A stretch of 8,363 nt of DNA from Planctomycetota bacterium (GCA_021778575.1 JAJYCH010000164.1:1-8363), one strand, 5' to 3'; positions 1 through 7,176 are shown, counted from the stretch's first letter. A program made the numbers and translations. The notes: generated by a model from the sequence alone, not told the origin.

Positions 1-1539
1 GCGCCGGTACTTGATCGGGTGATCTCCCGACCGGTGATCGCCACACTGATCTCGCTGGGCCTGGTGGGTGTCAGCGTGCCGGTCGCGATGAACCTCGGTG
101 GCGAGTTCATGCCGAGGCTCAACGAAGGGGATATCTTGATTGAAGCCGTGAGAATCCCCTCGGCGTCGCTCGAAGGGGCGGTGCCAATGTCATCGGAGAT
201 TGAAAAGATCGTCAAGAAATTTCCTGAAGTGTTGACGGTCTACTGCAAGACGGGTCGCCCCGAGATTGCCAACGACGTCATGGGCGTTCATCAGACCGAT
301 GTCTGGACGTTACTCAAGCCCCAGTCCGAATGGCGAGCCGGGCTGACTCGCGACGCGCTCATCGAGGAGATGGACAAGGAGCTTTCCGAGAACGTTCCGG
401 GGGTGAAGTTCGGCTTCAGTCAACCGATCGAGATGCGAGTGAATGAGCTGGTGGCGGGCGTCAAGAGCGACGTGGCCGCCCTGATCTCGGGGCCGGATCT
501 CAACGTGCTTCGCCTGAAGGCGTCGCAGGTCGAAAAGATCCTCGGCCGGATTCGCGGAGCGGAGGACATCAAGTCGCCCAGCGAAGGACGGCTGCCGATG
601 CTGAGAGTCACCGTCCGGCGCGACCAGCTCGCCCGCTACGGAATCAAGGCGAACGACGTGCTCGACGCCGTCGCCGCGCTCGGCGGAACGACCGTCGGCA
701 CCCTGTTCGAGGGGCAGAAACGGTTCGCGATCCAGGTCCGTTTGCCCGCCTCCTGGCGGAACGATCCCGACCGGATCGGCGAGATCCGGATCGCCGACCC
801 CAAAGGGAAGCCGATCCCGCTCAAGGATCTGGCCACGATCGCCATCGAGGAAGGCCCCAACGAGATCGAACGTGAAAACGTCCAGAGGCGAGCCGTCGTT
901 GGTGTGAACGTCCGAGGGCGCGACATCGCCAGTTTCGTGGCCGAGGCCCAGGCCGCGATCAACAAGGAGGTTCCCAAGACCCCCGGCTACATCATTCGCT
1001 GGGGCGGCCAGTTCGAGTACCTCCAGACCGCCACGCAGCGGCTGATGATCGTGGTTCCGGTCGCGCTTTTGCTGATTTTCCTGCTGCTTTACAGTACCTT
1101 CGGCTCGCTCAAGCTGGCCTTGCTGGTGAACCTGGCCGTGCCGATCGCCGCGACCGGCGGGATCTTCGCGCTGGCGGTTCGAGGCTTGCCGTTCTCGATC
1201 TCGGCGGGCGTGGGATTCATCGCCCTCTTCGGTGTCGCGGTGCTCAACGGCCTGGTCTGGGTGAGCGCGGTGGAGCACCTGAGGTCCGAGGGAGTCGAAC
1301 CGCACGAAGCCGCGAGAGAAGCGGCGCTGGTCCGGCTCCGACCGATCCTGATGACCGCGCTGGTCGCCGGTTTCGGATTCATCCCGATGGCCCTCTCAAC
1401 AAGCCCCGGAGCCGAGATCCAGCGCCCCCTGGCAACCGTGGTGATCGGCGGCCTGTTCACATCAACATTATTAACAATGCTGGTCCTCCCCGCGATTTAT
1501 CCCTGGTTCGCGGACAAGCCGAAGGTTGATGAGATGTGA
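1..1539 (+). CDS. CzcA-type heavy-metal efflux RND transporter, C-terminal half (5' partial)
   Basis: This is the inner-membrane proton/metal antiporter subunit of a tripartite CzcCBA-type pump, which exports divalent metals. The frame is open from base 1, so the GTG at 19 is not the real start; roughly the N-terminal half of a usual protein of about 1040 residues lies outside the window. Numbering from base 19, a membrane helix spans residues 4-24, followed by NLGGEFMPRLNEGD at 25-38. The porter domain carries SQPIEMRVNELVAGVKSD at 134-151, and GGQFE is at 329-333. Four or five helices follow from 341 to 497, with GFIALFGVAVLNG (399-411) and PGAEIQRPLATVVIGG (463-478), both typical of CzcA. 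The position of the CusA methionine in the porter motif is Glu here (VNEL), which argues for Zn/Co/Cd-type substrates over Cu/Ag. The TM4 proton-relay motif that would settle specificity is outside the window. It is probably the last gene of a rightward operon. Confidence 0.95.
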   Translation, partial: APVLDRVISRPVIATLISLGLVGVSVPVAMNLGGEFMPRLNEGDILIEAVRIPSASLEGAVPMSSEIEKIVKKFPEVLTVYCKTGRPEIANDVMGVHQTDVWTLLKPQSEWRAGLTRDALIEEMDKELSENVPGVKFGFSQPIEMRVNELVAGVKSDVAALISGPDLNVLRLKASQVEKILGRIRGAEDIKSPSEGRLPMLRVTVRRDQLARYGIKANDVLDAVAALGGTTVGTLFEGQKRFAIQVRLPASWRNDPDRIGEIRIADPKGKPIPLKDLATIAIEEGPNEIERENVQRRAVVGVNVRGRDIASFVAEAQAAINKEVPKTPGYIIRWGGQFEYLQTATQRLMIVVPVALLLIFLLLYSTFGSLKLALLVNLAVPIAATGGIFALAVRGLPFSISAGVGFIALFGVAVLNGLVWVSAVEHLRSEGVEPHEAAREAALVRLRPILMTALVAGFGFIPMALSTSPGAEIQRPLATVVIGGLFTSTLLTMLVLPAIYPWFADKPKVDEM

Positions 1540-1544
1540 ATCGC

Positions 1545-1605
1545 GTAGGGTGGGCTCGGCCCACCAATCCAGATTTGCTTGATTGGCAAGCGGAACCTAC
1601 CCTAC
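1545..1605. repeat. 61-bp palindromic dispersed-type repeat (GTAGGGTGGG...CCTACCCTAC)
   Basis: The ends form an inverted repeat: GTAGGGTGGG at 1545-1554 against CCTACCCTAC at 1596-1605, matching at 9 of 10 positions. Inside lies a perfect 7-bp hairpin, GGTGGGC-TCG-GCCCACC (1549-1565), and a CCAAT/ATTGG pair (1564-1568 and 1582-1586). The element begins 5 bases after the pump stop codon. It resembles the GTAGGGTGGGC/GCCCACC palindromes that recur between genes in many bacteria, and its terminal inverted repeat gives it a MITE-like look. There is no T-run, so it is not a canonical terminator. Only one copy is present here, so dispersion in this genome is inferred. Confidence 0.6.
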
Positions 1606-1653
1606 TCGAACGGAGCATGAACGATTATGATCGGGAGGTCCAACGATCGAACC

Positions 1654-1661
1654 GGGAGAGG
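1654..1661 (+). promoter_or_regulatory. Shine-Dalgarno-like site that sets the start of the antitoxin-type gene
   Basis: The purine run GGGAGAGG ends 9 bases before the ATG at 1671. It supports that ATG over the in-frame GTG at 1536, whose first codons would only translate the palindromic repeat. Confidence 0.5.
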
Positions 1662-1670
1662 AAATGGGGC

Positions 1671-1958
1671 ATGACTGTCATCAAAGCGACCGTCAAGAAT
1701 GGCAAGATTGAACTCGAAGCACCGGTCAATTGGCCCGAGGGGACCGAGGTCCGGATTGAGCCGATCACGATCGATTCTTTGGATGAGGAGACGCCCGAAA
1801 GGATCGCGAGCGACCTGGCGCTGATGGAGCAGTTCGAACCGATGGAGTTCACGGTCGAAGAGCAAGCTGGGTGGGATGCCGCGAGAGCCGTGCAAAAGGA
1901 CCGGGAAAAAGCACGATTTGACGAACACGCCGATACTCTGCGAAAGATCTGGGAATGA
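1671..1958 (+). CDS. AF2212-like (DUF104-type) antitoxin-family small protein, orphan
   Basis: This 95-residue acidic protein opens with MTVIKATVKNGKIELEAPV, then WPEGTEVRIEP (21-31). That is the beta-strand, 'pxxxPEGTeV' pattern of the AF2212-like family, members of which act as VapB-type antitoxins to PIN-domain toxins. The rest (about 36-95) is mostly helical and charged, ending AARAVQKDREKARFDEHADT and RKIWE, a plausible toxin-binding or dimerising tail. An in-frame GTG at 1536 would add 45 residues but reads through the palindromic repeat and was not used. The stop overlaps an ATG (ATGA, 1955-1958), as is common in coupled toxin-antitoxin pairs. The overlapping frame, however, closes after six codons, and no toxin-like protein is encoded before the convergent comEC-like gene. 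The family assignment is fairly good from the N-terminus; the antitoxin role is inferred. It could instead be a stand-alone regulator or decayed module. Confidence 0.7.
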   Translation: MTVIKATVKNGKIELEAPVNWPEGTEVRIEPITIDSLDEETPERIASDLALMEQFEPMEFTVEEQAGWDAARAVQKDREKARFDEHADTLRKIWE

Positions 1959-2033
1959 GTCGTTCTGGCTCATGATGGATTTCAGGGTGGTGGACCTGCA
2001 TTGCCCGAAATTGCGCTCAAAGACGACGAATTT

Positions 2034-2060
2034 ACCGCCAAGACGCCAGGGACGCCAAGA
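2034..2060. repeat. Triplicate CGCCAAG-type short tandem repeat
   Basis: Three imperfect units follow one another: CGCCAAGA (2036-2043), CGCCAGGGA (2044-2052) and CGCCAAGA (2053-2060). This ACCGCCAAGACGCCA-GGACGCCAAGA block is a short repeat type commonly met in intergenic DNA of planctomycetes and some other bacteria. It lies between convergent genes. I cannot see a function, and other genomic copies are not visible here. Confidence 0.5.
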
Positions 2061-2147
2061 GAACGCTGATAAGAAATAGTCGGTTAGAATCAGGAAACTC
2101 GCGAGACTCTTCGCTGAAGTCCACTACAGATCGGGCGTAACGACTTC

Positions 2148-2177
2148 CTCGTTCCCACGGGCCTCCGTGGGAACGAG
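2148..2177. repeat. Perfect hairpin, 13-bp stem and 4-base loop (CTCGTTCCCACGG/CCGTGGGAACGAG)
   Basis: The arms at 2148-2160 and 2165-2177 are exact reverse complements around the loop GCCT. The hairpin starts 13 bases beyond the stop codon of the leftward comEC-like gene and lies between convergent genes. The CTCGTTCCCACG...CGTGGGAACGAG palindrome is a widespread REP-like intergenic repeat. Neither strand has a T-run after the stem, so a canonical intrinsic terminator is not supported. It could still protect mRNA 3' ends or aid termination. Confidence 0.65.
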
Positions 2178-2190
2178 TTCTAAACATGCT

Positions 2191-5100
2191 TTACGTAACC
2201 GGCATCACCCCATCCAGAAACGCCCCCAGTCGATCCATCAAAACATCTCCACCCATTCCCACCACGTTGGCGTGACCGGCTCCGATGACCTCGACGATCT
2301 CGGCGGGTTTTGGGAAGGCTTCGGCCAGTTTTCGGGCGTCGGCGATCGGGGCGATCAGGTCCAGGTCTCCGTGGAGGATCAGGACGGGCACCGTGACCTT
2401 CGGGGCGAGGTCGGTGGGCCGGGGCTGGTCGAGCGAGATTCCAGCCAGCAGCCGCGCCCTTAGCAAGATCAACCGGGCGAACCCGCCGGCCAGGGGAATC
2501 CTCAATCGTTTCAGGACGTTCGCGACGGCGGGGCGGAGGTCGCGATACGGAGCTTCAAGAATCAGCGCCTGGATTCGTGGATCAGTCGCGGCGGTCTTCA
2601 ACGCCGTCGAGGCTCCCATCGACCGGCCCCAGGCGGCGAATCGGGGGGAATGACCGGCTCGCGGGGTCAGGACATCGATCCAGTTTGATAGGTCGATCGA
2701 CTCGCGGGCTCCGAACGAGGCTCGATGGCCGTTGCTCTCTCCCGAGGCCCGAGCGTCGAGCGTGGCGACGTTCCACCCGCGACGGAGCAGCGGCGCGACT
2801 CGACCCAGAAGCGCGGCGTGGTCCTCGGCCAGACCGTGGAGGAGCAGGATCGTCCGGCCGTCGGCGGCTTCGTTCGCGAACCAGAATCCGGTCAGTCGCG
2901 TGCCGTCGAACGCTTGCGCGTGGATTCGTTCACCAGGTAGATCGTCGGGCAACGGCTGGGGACGCTTCCGGCCCGGCATGACCAGCGACCAGGCTCCCCA
3001 CTCGACCACGGTGACGGCCAGGCAAAGACTCGCGCCCAGGATCAGACCGACCAGAACCGCCACGATCTTCGCGACGATCGGCCCGAGAGAAACCGGCGCG
3101 ACCGGGTCGAGAAAACCAGTGACAACCAGCTCGGCGGTCGCCCAGCGCAGTCGGATCGCGCCGGTTTGAAAGGTCCTCAGGACCGGAAAATGGCCGGCGG
3201 CGATCGGTTCGAGCGGGTCCTTCGAGCCGCTGGCGAGTGGTCGCTGGCTGCTGATGACCAGCGCAGGCTTGGCCCAGGCGTAGAGCCAGGGCGGGTTCGA
3301 GGTCCGGCCGCCGTGATGCGGGGCGAGCATCGCGTCGAACGGCTCGACCGGCCGCGCGACGACATCGGTGAGGCCGCTCTTTTCGAGGTCGCCGGTCAAC
3401 AGAAATCGCTTGCCGCCCGAGGCGACTTCGAGAACCACGCTCCTCGCGTTATCGGACGAGCCGGGAAGACTGTCGAGCCGAGGGTGAATCGCGGTCACGC
3501 TTGTTCCCGAGCCAAGGTCAATCCGATCGCCGTCGGCGATGGTCTCGACCGGAATCCGGAGGGCTCGCACAGCGGCGATCAACCGTTCCGCGGCGGGGTT
3601 GGTCGGGCCGTCGAAGCCGGGTGGAACGCGGACGACGCCGATCGAAAAGCGGTCGAGGAGGTCGGGCAAACCGTTGAAGTGGTCGGCGTCGGCGTGCGAG
3701 AGAATCAAGACGTCGATCTTGCCAACTCCTCGGGCCCAGAGCGCGGGGGCGATCACGCGTCGGCCGACGTGGGGGTCGCCCATCTTGCCGCAATCATAAA
3801 GGGCGGTTCGACCTTCGGGAGATCGAACCACGATGGCAAGGCCATGACCGACGGCGAGGACGTCGGCCTCGGTCGTCGACGGACGGTCGGGGATCAGCGG
3901 TAGGAGAGCGATAACGGCTCCGCAGCCGATCGCCGAGGCCCACCAGGCTCGGTTTGACCTCCATCGGCAGATCAGCGCCAGCTTGGCCAGAACCATCAAC
4001 GCATAGAACGCCAGGACCCAACCCCAAGCCGGCCCGGCGACGAAGGTGTGACCGAACCGTAACGAGGTTCCCCAGCTGACGATGAACTCGGGCAGGCGGA
4101 GGCACTGACCGCAGGCCCAGGCGAACGGCAGGCCGAGCGGAGACCAGACCACCGCCAGGCCCAGCGTGATTCCCGAGAGCAAGAGCGCGAACGAGGTCAG
4201 CGGGATCAGCGGGATGTTGATCAGGATGCCAATCGGCGAGACGATGTGGAACTTCAAGGCAACCAGTGGCCAGGCCGCCAGCCAGATGATCGTCGAGCCG
4301 ATCACACCGGCCTGGAGCCCTGCCAGGCCCATCCGGCAGGCCATCCGCCACCAGGGCTCGAGCTGTCGTTCGAGAACATCGAGCGGTTCGAGTTCCGGCT
4401 TCCGCCAGGCGAGAACCGCCGGAACCAGCCAGAGAATCGCGGCGACGGCGAGAAACGACAACTGACAACCGATATCGAACAGGTCGGCCGGGTTGAGGAT
4501 CACCGTGGCCAGAACCGCGCCACTCATCAGGTTGGTCGAACTGACGGAGCGGTCGCGCCAGCCGGCCAGACACGCCCCCACGGTCATCGCCGCCGACCGG
4601 ACCACCGAGGGCGCCAGACCGACCAGGATCGCATAAGCCACCGTACCGATGGCGACCACCAGAAAAGTCGGCTTGCGTCGGACTCCCAGACCCCGGACGC
4701 AGGCACCGACGAAGACGGCCAGAACCTGCAACTGCAAGCCCGAGATCGCCAGGAGATGGGTCGTCCCGGTCCGGGCGAAGGCGTCGTTGACGTCGGGATC
4801 GACCCCGTCGCGGCGACCCAGCAAGAGCGCCGAGGCCAGGGGCGCGACCGAGGGGTCGAACCCTGAAGTCAGCCGGTGGTGGCTCCAGGCCCGGAGCGCG
4901 CCCAGCCGACGGGTCCAGGGCCAGTCGGCCCCGGCGGGGTCGGGCCAGACTCCGGTCGGCTCATCCACGGTCAGTCGAAGCCGGATGCCTCGCGAGCGGA
5001 GAATCGGCCGGAAATCGAGTTCTCCCGGATTGAGCGGACCATCGATGTCCGCCATCGTCCCCGCCGCCTCGATGGCTCGACCGGCCTCAAGGTCCGATCG

Positions 5101-5571
5101 GTCGCCGGTGATCATGGTTTGAACTCGACCGGAGGCGGTTTGCCAGGAACCGCCGTCGTGGATGGCCGTCAAAGCCAGGACGGTCCGGGTCTGACCTCGG
5201 TCCGTCCGCGAGCCATCCCCCGGTCGAAACGCCCCCGCCTCGACCGTCACGCCTCTGACCCAGCAGGGCCGGCGACCGCTCGCGGCCCAGTCGGCCCGAG
5301 CGAGATCATCCCGGGCCAGGTCGGTCCAGCGGTAATGATGCCAGCCCCCGCCGAGCGCGGCAAAGGCGAGAACGATCAATCCGGCCGAGATCCGGCGGCT
5401 CCGCCAGGTCAGGACAGCCAGCACGACCGCTCCGAGAGCGATCACCGACCACCCGAACGTCGAGAACGGCTCGACGAAGCGATCGATCACCAGACCGACC
5501 GAGACCCCAAACGCCAGAGCGGCCAGCGGAGCGCGCCGGACCCGCCGCCAGGACTCCGACACGTCACTCAT
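2191..5571 (-). CDS. ComEC/Rec2-type DNA-uptake channel fused to a membrane-anchored alpha/beta hydrolase
   Basis: ComEC forms the inner-membrane channel that passes single-stranded DNA into the cytoplasm during natural transformation. Residues 14-78 hold about three helices, then a soluble OB-fold-like region (about 100-205). The Competence domain (about 240-550) shows HLLAISGLQ (272-280), PSVVRSAAMT (321-330) and FDIGCQLSFLAV (365-376), with many helices. The metallo-beta-lactamase domain (about 566-818) has SHADADH (625-631), DNARS (707-711), LLTGD (724-728) and APHHGG (750-755), the usual ComEC metal-site pattern and a proposed nuclease. ComEC proteins normally end near here. This one continues with a helix (831-858), a basic GRKRP (867-871) and an alpha/beta hydrolase of COG1073/Bem46 style: LLHG oxyanion loop (910-913), GRSMG with nucleophile Ser984, HGDLD with Asp1071, and GAGH with His1100. 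The frame has no interruption. The start ATG has only a weak upstream GGGTAG. The usual His of ISGLH is Gln280. Without a known substrate the hydrolase role is open. Confidence 0.93.
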   Translation of the reverse strand: MSDVSESWRRVRRAPLAALAFGVSVGLVIDRFVEPFSTFGWSVIALGAVVLAVLTWRSRRISAGLIVLAFAALGGGWHHYRWTDLARDDLARADWAASGRRPCWVRGVTVEAGAFRPGDGSRTDRGQTRTVLALTAIHDGGSWQTASGRVQTMITGDRSDLEAGRAIEAAGTMADIDGPLNPGELDFRPILRSRGIRLRLTVDEPTGVWPDPAGADWPWTRRLGALRAWSHHRLTSGFDPSVAPLASALLLGRRDGVDPDVNDAFARTGTTHLLAISGLQLQVLAVFVGACVRGLGVRRKPTFLVVAIGTVAYAILVGLAPSVVRSAAMTVGACLAGWRDRSVSSTNLMSGAVLATVILNPADLFDIGCQLSFLAVAAILWLVPAVLAWRKPELEPLDVLERQLEPWWRMACRMGLAGLQAGVIGSTIIWLAAWPLVALKFHIVSPIGILINIPLIPLTSFALLLSGITLGLAVVWSPLGLPFAWACGQCLRLPEFIVSWGTSLRFGHTFVAGPAWGWVLAFYALMVLAKLALICRWRSNRAWWASAIGCGAVIALLPLIPDRPSTTEADVLAVGHGLAIVVRSPEGRTALYDCGKMGDPHVGRRVIAPALWARGVGKIDVLILSHADADHFNGLPDLLDRFSIGVVRVPPGFDGPTNPAAERLIAAVRALRIPVETIADGDRIDLGSGTSVTAIHPRLDSLPGSSDNARSVVLEVASGGKRFLLTGDLEKSGLTDVVARPVEPFDAMLAPHHGGRTSNPPWLYAWAKPALVISSQRPLASGSKDPLEPIAAGHFPVLRTFQTGAIRLRWATAELVVTGFLDPVAPVSLGPIVAKIVAVLVGLILGASLCLAVTVVEWGAWSLVMPGRKRPQPLPDDLPGERIHAQAFDGTRLTGFWFANEAADGRTILLLHGLAEDHAALLGRVAPLLRRGWNVATLDARASGESNGHRASFGARESIDLSNWIDVLTPRAGHSPRFAAWGRSMGASTALKTAATDPRIQALILEAPYRDLRPAVANVLKRLRIPLAGGFARLILLRARLLAGISLDQPRPTDLAPKVTVPVLILHGDLDLIAPIADARKLAEAFPKPAEIVEVIGAGHANVVGMGGDVLMDRLGAFLDGVMPVT

Positions 5572-5652
5572 CGACTACCCGCCCGGACTTGAGGGATCAG
5601 ACCAGACCCCTCGGCTTCGAGGAGCCCTGCGATCGATCGGCAAAGCGAAACG

Positions 5653-5661
5653 ATTTTATCA
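5653..5661 (-). promoter_or_regulatory. Possible extended -10 box for the comEC-like gene
   Basis: On the minus strand the bases read TGATAAAAT: a TGn extension followed by TAAAAT, which matches five of six sigma70 -10 positions. It lies 82 bases upstream of the comEC-like start codon. The best -35 at 18-base spacing (TTACCC) is poor, as is usual for extended -10 promoters. This is a sequence match only. Confidence 0.35.
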
Positions 5662-5779
5662 TGCCTTGAAGGCGATGGGTAAGACTCGCCTGAGCCGGCA
5701 AGTCGCCGCAAGGCAACATCAAAGGGCGCAAATCGAAGCCAACCAACCGTGCCGGAGCGAAGTCAAGACGCACACAACA

Positions 5780-5788
5780 TGGTATCAT
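5780..5788 (+). promoter_or_regulatory. Possible extended -10 box for the esterase gene
   Basis: TGGTATCAT contains a TGn extension and TATCAT (five of six -10 positions). It is 96 bases upstream of the esterase ATG, in otherwise GC-rich surroundings. No convincing -35 is visible at 16-18 bases. Confidence 0.3.
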
Positions 5789-5884
5789 TAAAAGTGATCG
5801 CCGCCAGATCGACCGCCCCCCACCCCTGTTTCTTCGAGGTTACCGGCCTGATTTTTTCTCCCGACTTTCTTCGAGATCGACTCC

Positions 5885-7084
5885 ATGATTCACGCGCGAA
5901 CCTCCTGTCTGCTCGCTCTGGCGACGTTGCTTGCCGCTCCTGGGGGCCTCGACCAGGCGGTCGCGGGCAAACCAAAGGTCGCGCCGGTGGGCATGATCAC
6001 GACGATCACTGACCCTCTGGTCCGGCAGGTCGTCCAGCGTCGCGATGACAATATCGGCAATATCCTGTTCACCGGGACCTTTAGCGGGAAAGCCGATGGC
6101 TTTCAGGCCCGGTCGACGCTCCGGGCCGGGATGTCGGGAATCGCGCTGAACTGGACGCCGCTCATCGACGTCTCGATCGTCGGCGGGAATTTTCTGGGGA
6201 TCTTCCGGCAACCGGCCGGGGGGTTTTACGACTTGCAGATCCGCCCGGTTTACCAGGGGCAGGTCGGCCCGGCGGTGACCGTCGCGGCGGTCGGCGTGGG
6301 TGAGGTCTTCATCACCGCAGGCCAGTCGAACTCGACGAACTCCGGCGCGCCGACCGGTTATATTCCGTCGATCCTGGTCTCCAGCTTCAATGATGGTCCG
6401 TTCCGAGGGATCAACCCGACCTATCCCGGGGCGAGCTGGCAATATGGGATCGACCCGCAACCGGCCTTCGACCGGACGACCGGCGGGAGCGCCTGGCCAA
6501 CGATGGCGAACAACCTGTCGGTCGTGATGCGGGTGCCGATCGGCCTTTATTCGGTGGGCTGTGGCGGGACGGCCATCGTGGAGTGGCTCCCCGGCTATGT
6601 CAAAGCCCCCACGGCCGTGACGCCCCAGGTGATCCTGTTCAACCGACTGACCAACGCGCTCAATTATTTCAAGATGCGAAGCGGGGTCCGGGCGATCCTC
6701 TGGGACCAGGGAGAAACGGACAACGACGACGAGATCGACCCGGCGATTTATCAGAATAACCTGGCCACTTTGATCTACGAGTCGCGAGCCACGACCGGAG
6801 TGCCGGTCAAGTGGATGGTCGCCCAGGCCGCCTCGGTCCTGGCCACGAATCTGACCGAACGATCGCTGCTCGAACAAGCTCAGGCTAACGTCACTGACGG
6901 CTTCGCCACCTTTCTCGGTCCGAACACCGACCGGATCGGTATCCCGTACCGATTGCTCTCCCCCGGCACCGGACTACCCGAGCACTTCAACGCCGAAGGC
7001 TTGATCTTGCTCGGAACCGAATGGGGGATCGACGTCTTCAACACCCCCAATTTCCTCGGTCAGGGCTTCCTCCCGGCGCAGTAG
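5885..7084 (+). CDS. Exported SASA-family (sialate O-acetylesterase-like) carbohydrate esterase
   Basis: This 399-residue protein belongs to the SGNH-fold SASA/DUF303 group, whose members remove O-acetyl groups from sialic acids or plant and algal polysaccharides. Residues 1-28 form a signal peptide (basic HAR, hydrophobic CLLALATLLAAPG, probable cleavage after AVAG), so the enzyme is exported. A beta-rich region of about 110 residues precedes the catalytic domain, which begins VGEVFITAGQSNSTN (138-152) with the likely nucleophile Ser148. It continues with CGGTAIVEW (226-234), the ILWDQGETDND block (271-281; the family usually has W-Y/D-QGE-S/T) and EHFNAEGLILLG (366-377) with the likely catalytic His367. 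The Asp normally three residues before that His is Leu364 here. No strong ribosome-binding site precedes the ATG; the signal peptide placement supports this start. Substrate cannot be read from sequence. It faces away from the comEC-like gene and looks monocistronic. Confidence 0.85.
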   Translation: MIHARTSCLLALATLLAAPGGLDQAVAGKPKVAPVGMITTITDPLVRQVVQRRDDNIGNILFTGTFSGKADGFQARSTLRAGMSGIALNWTPLIDVSIVGGNFLGIFRQPAGGFYDLQIRPVYQGQVGPAVTVAAVGVGEVFITAGQSNSTNSGAPTGYIPSILVSSFNDGPFRGINPTYPGASWQYGIDPQPAFDRTTGGSAWPTMANNLSVVMRVPIGLYSVGCGGTAIVEWLPGYVKAPTAVTPQVILFNRLTNALNYFKMRSGVRAILWDQGETDNDDEIDPAIYQNNLATLIYESRATTGVPVKWMVAQAASVLATNLTERSLLEQAQANVTDGFATFLGPNTDRIGIPYRLLSPGTGLPEHFNAEGLILLGTEWGIDVFNTPNFLGQGFLPAQ

Positions 7085-7147
7085 CGGAAGGCCGATCCGC
7101 TGGCCGGCACCGAATCCCGGGCTCGCCGGAAAAATCGAAGAAAGTCC

Positions 7148-7176
7148 TTGAGCCAGACCATCGGGTGACTTCTAAT
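7148..7176 (+). promoter_or_regulatory. Sigma70-type promoter candidate for the DUF4190 gene
   Basis: TTGAGC (7148-7153) and TCTAAT (7171-7176) are separated by 17 bases. They match four of six and five of six consensus positions. Transcription would start near 7183, giving a leader of about 80 bases before the ATG at 7264. Confidence 0.4.

Larger units (their letters stand above)
5572..5884. other. Divergent intergenic region between comEC-like and esterase genes
   Basis: These 313 bases hold no convincing gene; short frames here have no family features. Visible elements are a 5-bp hairpin CCTCG-GCTT-CGAGG (5609-5622) in the presumed leader of the comEC-like gene, the palindrome CGATCGATCG (5630-5639), GCCTTGAAGGC (5663-5673), and two possible extended -10 boxes listed separately. 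Both flanking genes start here and read outward, so their promoters should lie in this stretch. Confidence 0.7.

Noticed and set aside
310..1305. 331-codon minus-strand frame under the CzcA gene
   Set aside because: It is antisense to a clear RND transporter, and its His/Arg/Asp/Gly-rich composition is typical of GC-driven antisense frames.
1536..1670. N-terminal extension of the antitoxin-type gene from GTG at 1536
   Set aside because: The added residues translate the palindromic repeat, and a good Shine-Dalgarno sequence lies just before the ATG at 1671.
1876..2079. 67-codon plus-strand frame, considered as a possible toxin partner
   Set aside because: It overlaps the antitoxin-type gene out of frame, and its C-terminus translates the CGCCAAG repeat. 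It shows no PIN, RelE or other toxin motif.
2034..2177. CRISPR-like array in the repeat-bearing gap
   Set aside because: The repeated units are 8-9 bases with no spacers, and the hairpin is a single palindrome; there is no regular repeat-spacer pattern.
3166..5592. Long open frames on the plus strand, and others on the minus strand, over the comEC-like gene (for example 3166-3903, 4246-4866, 4876-5592)
   Set aside because: They lie opposite or out of frame with a gene showing unmistakable domain motifs. Their translations are rich in Arg, Gly, Pro and Asp with no family features, as expected for shadow frames in high-GC DNA.
7083..7101. Hairpin AGCGGA...TCCGCT overlapping the esterase stop codon, considered as a terminator
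   Set aside because: The stem is only 6 bp and no T-run follows, so it is not convincing as an intrinsic terminator.
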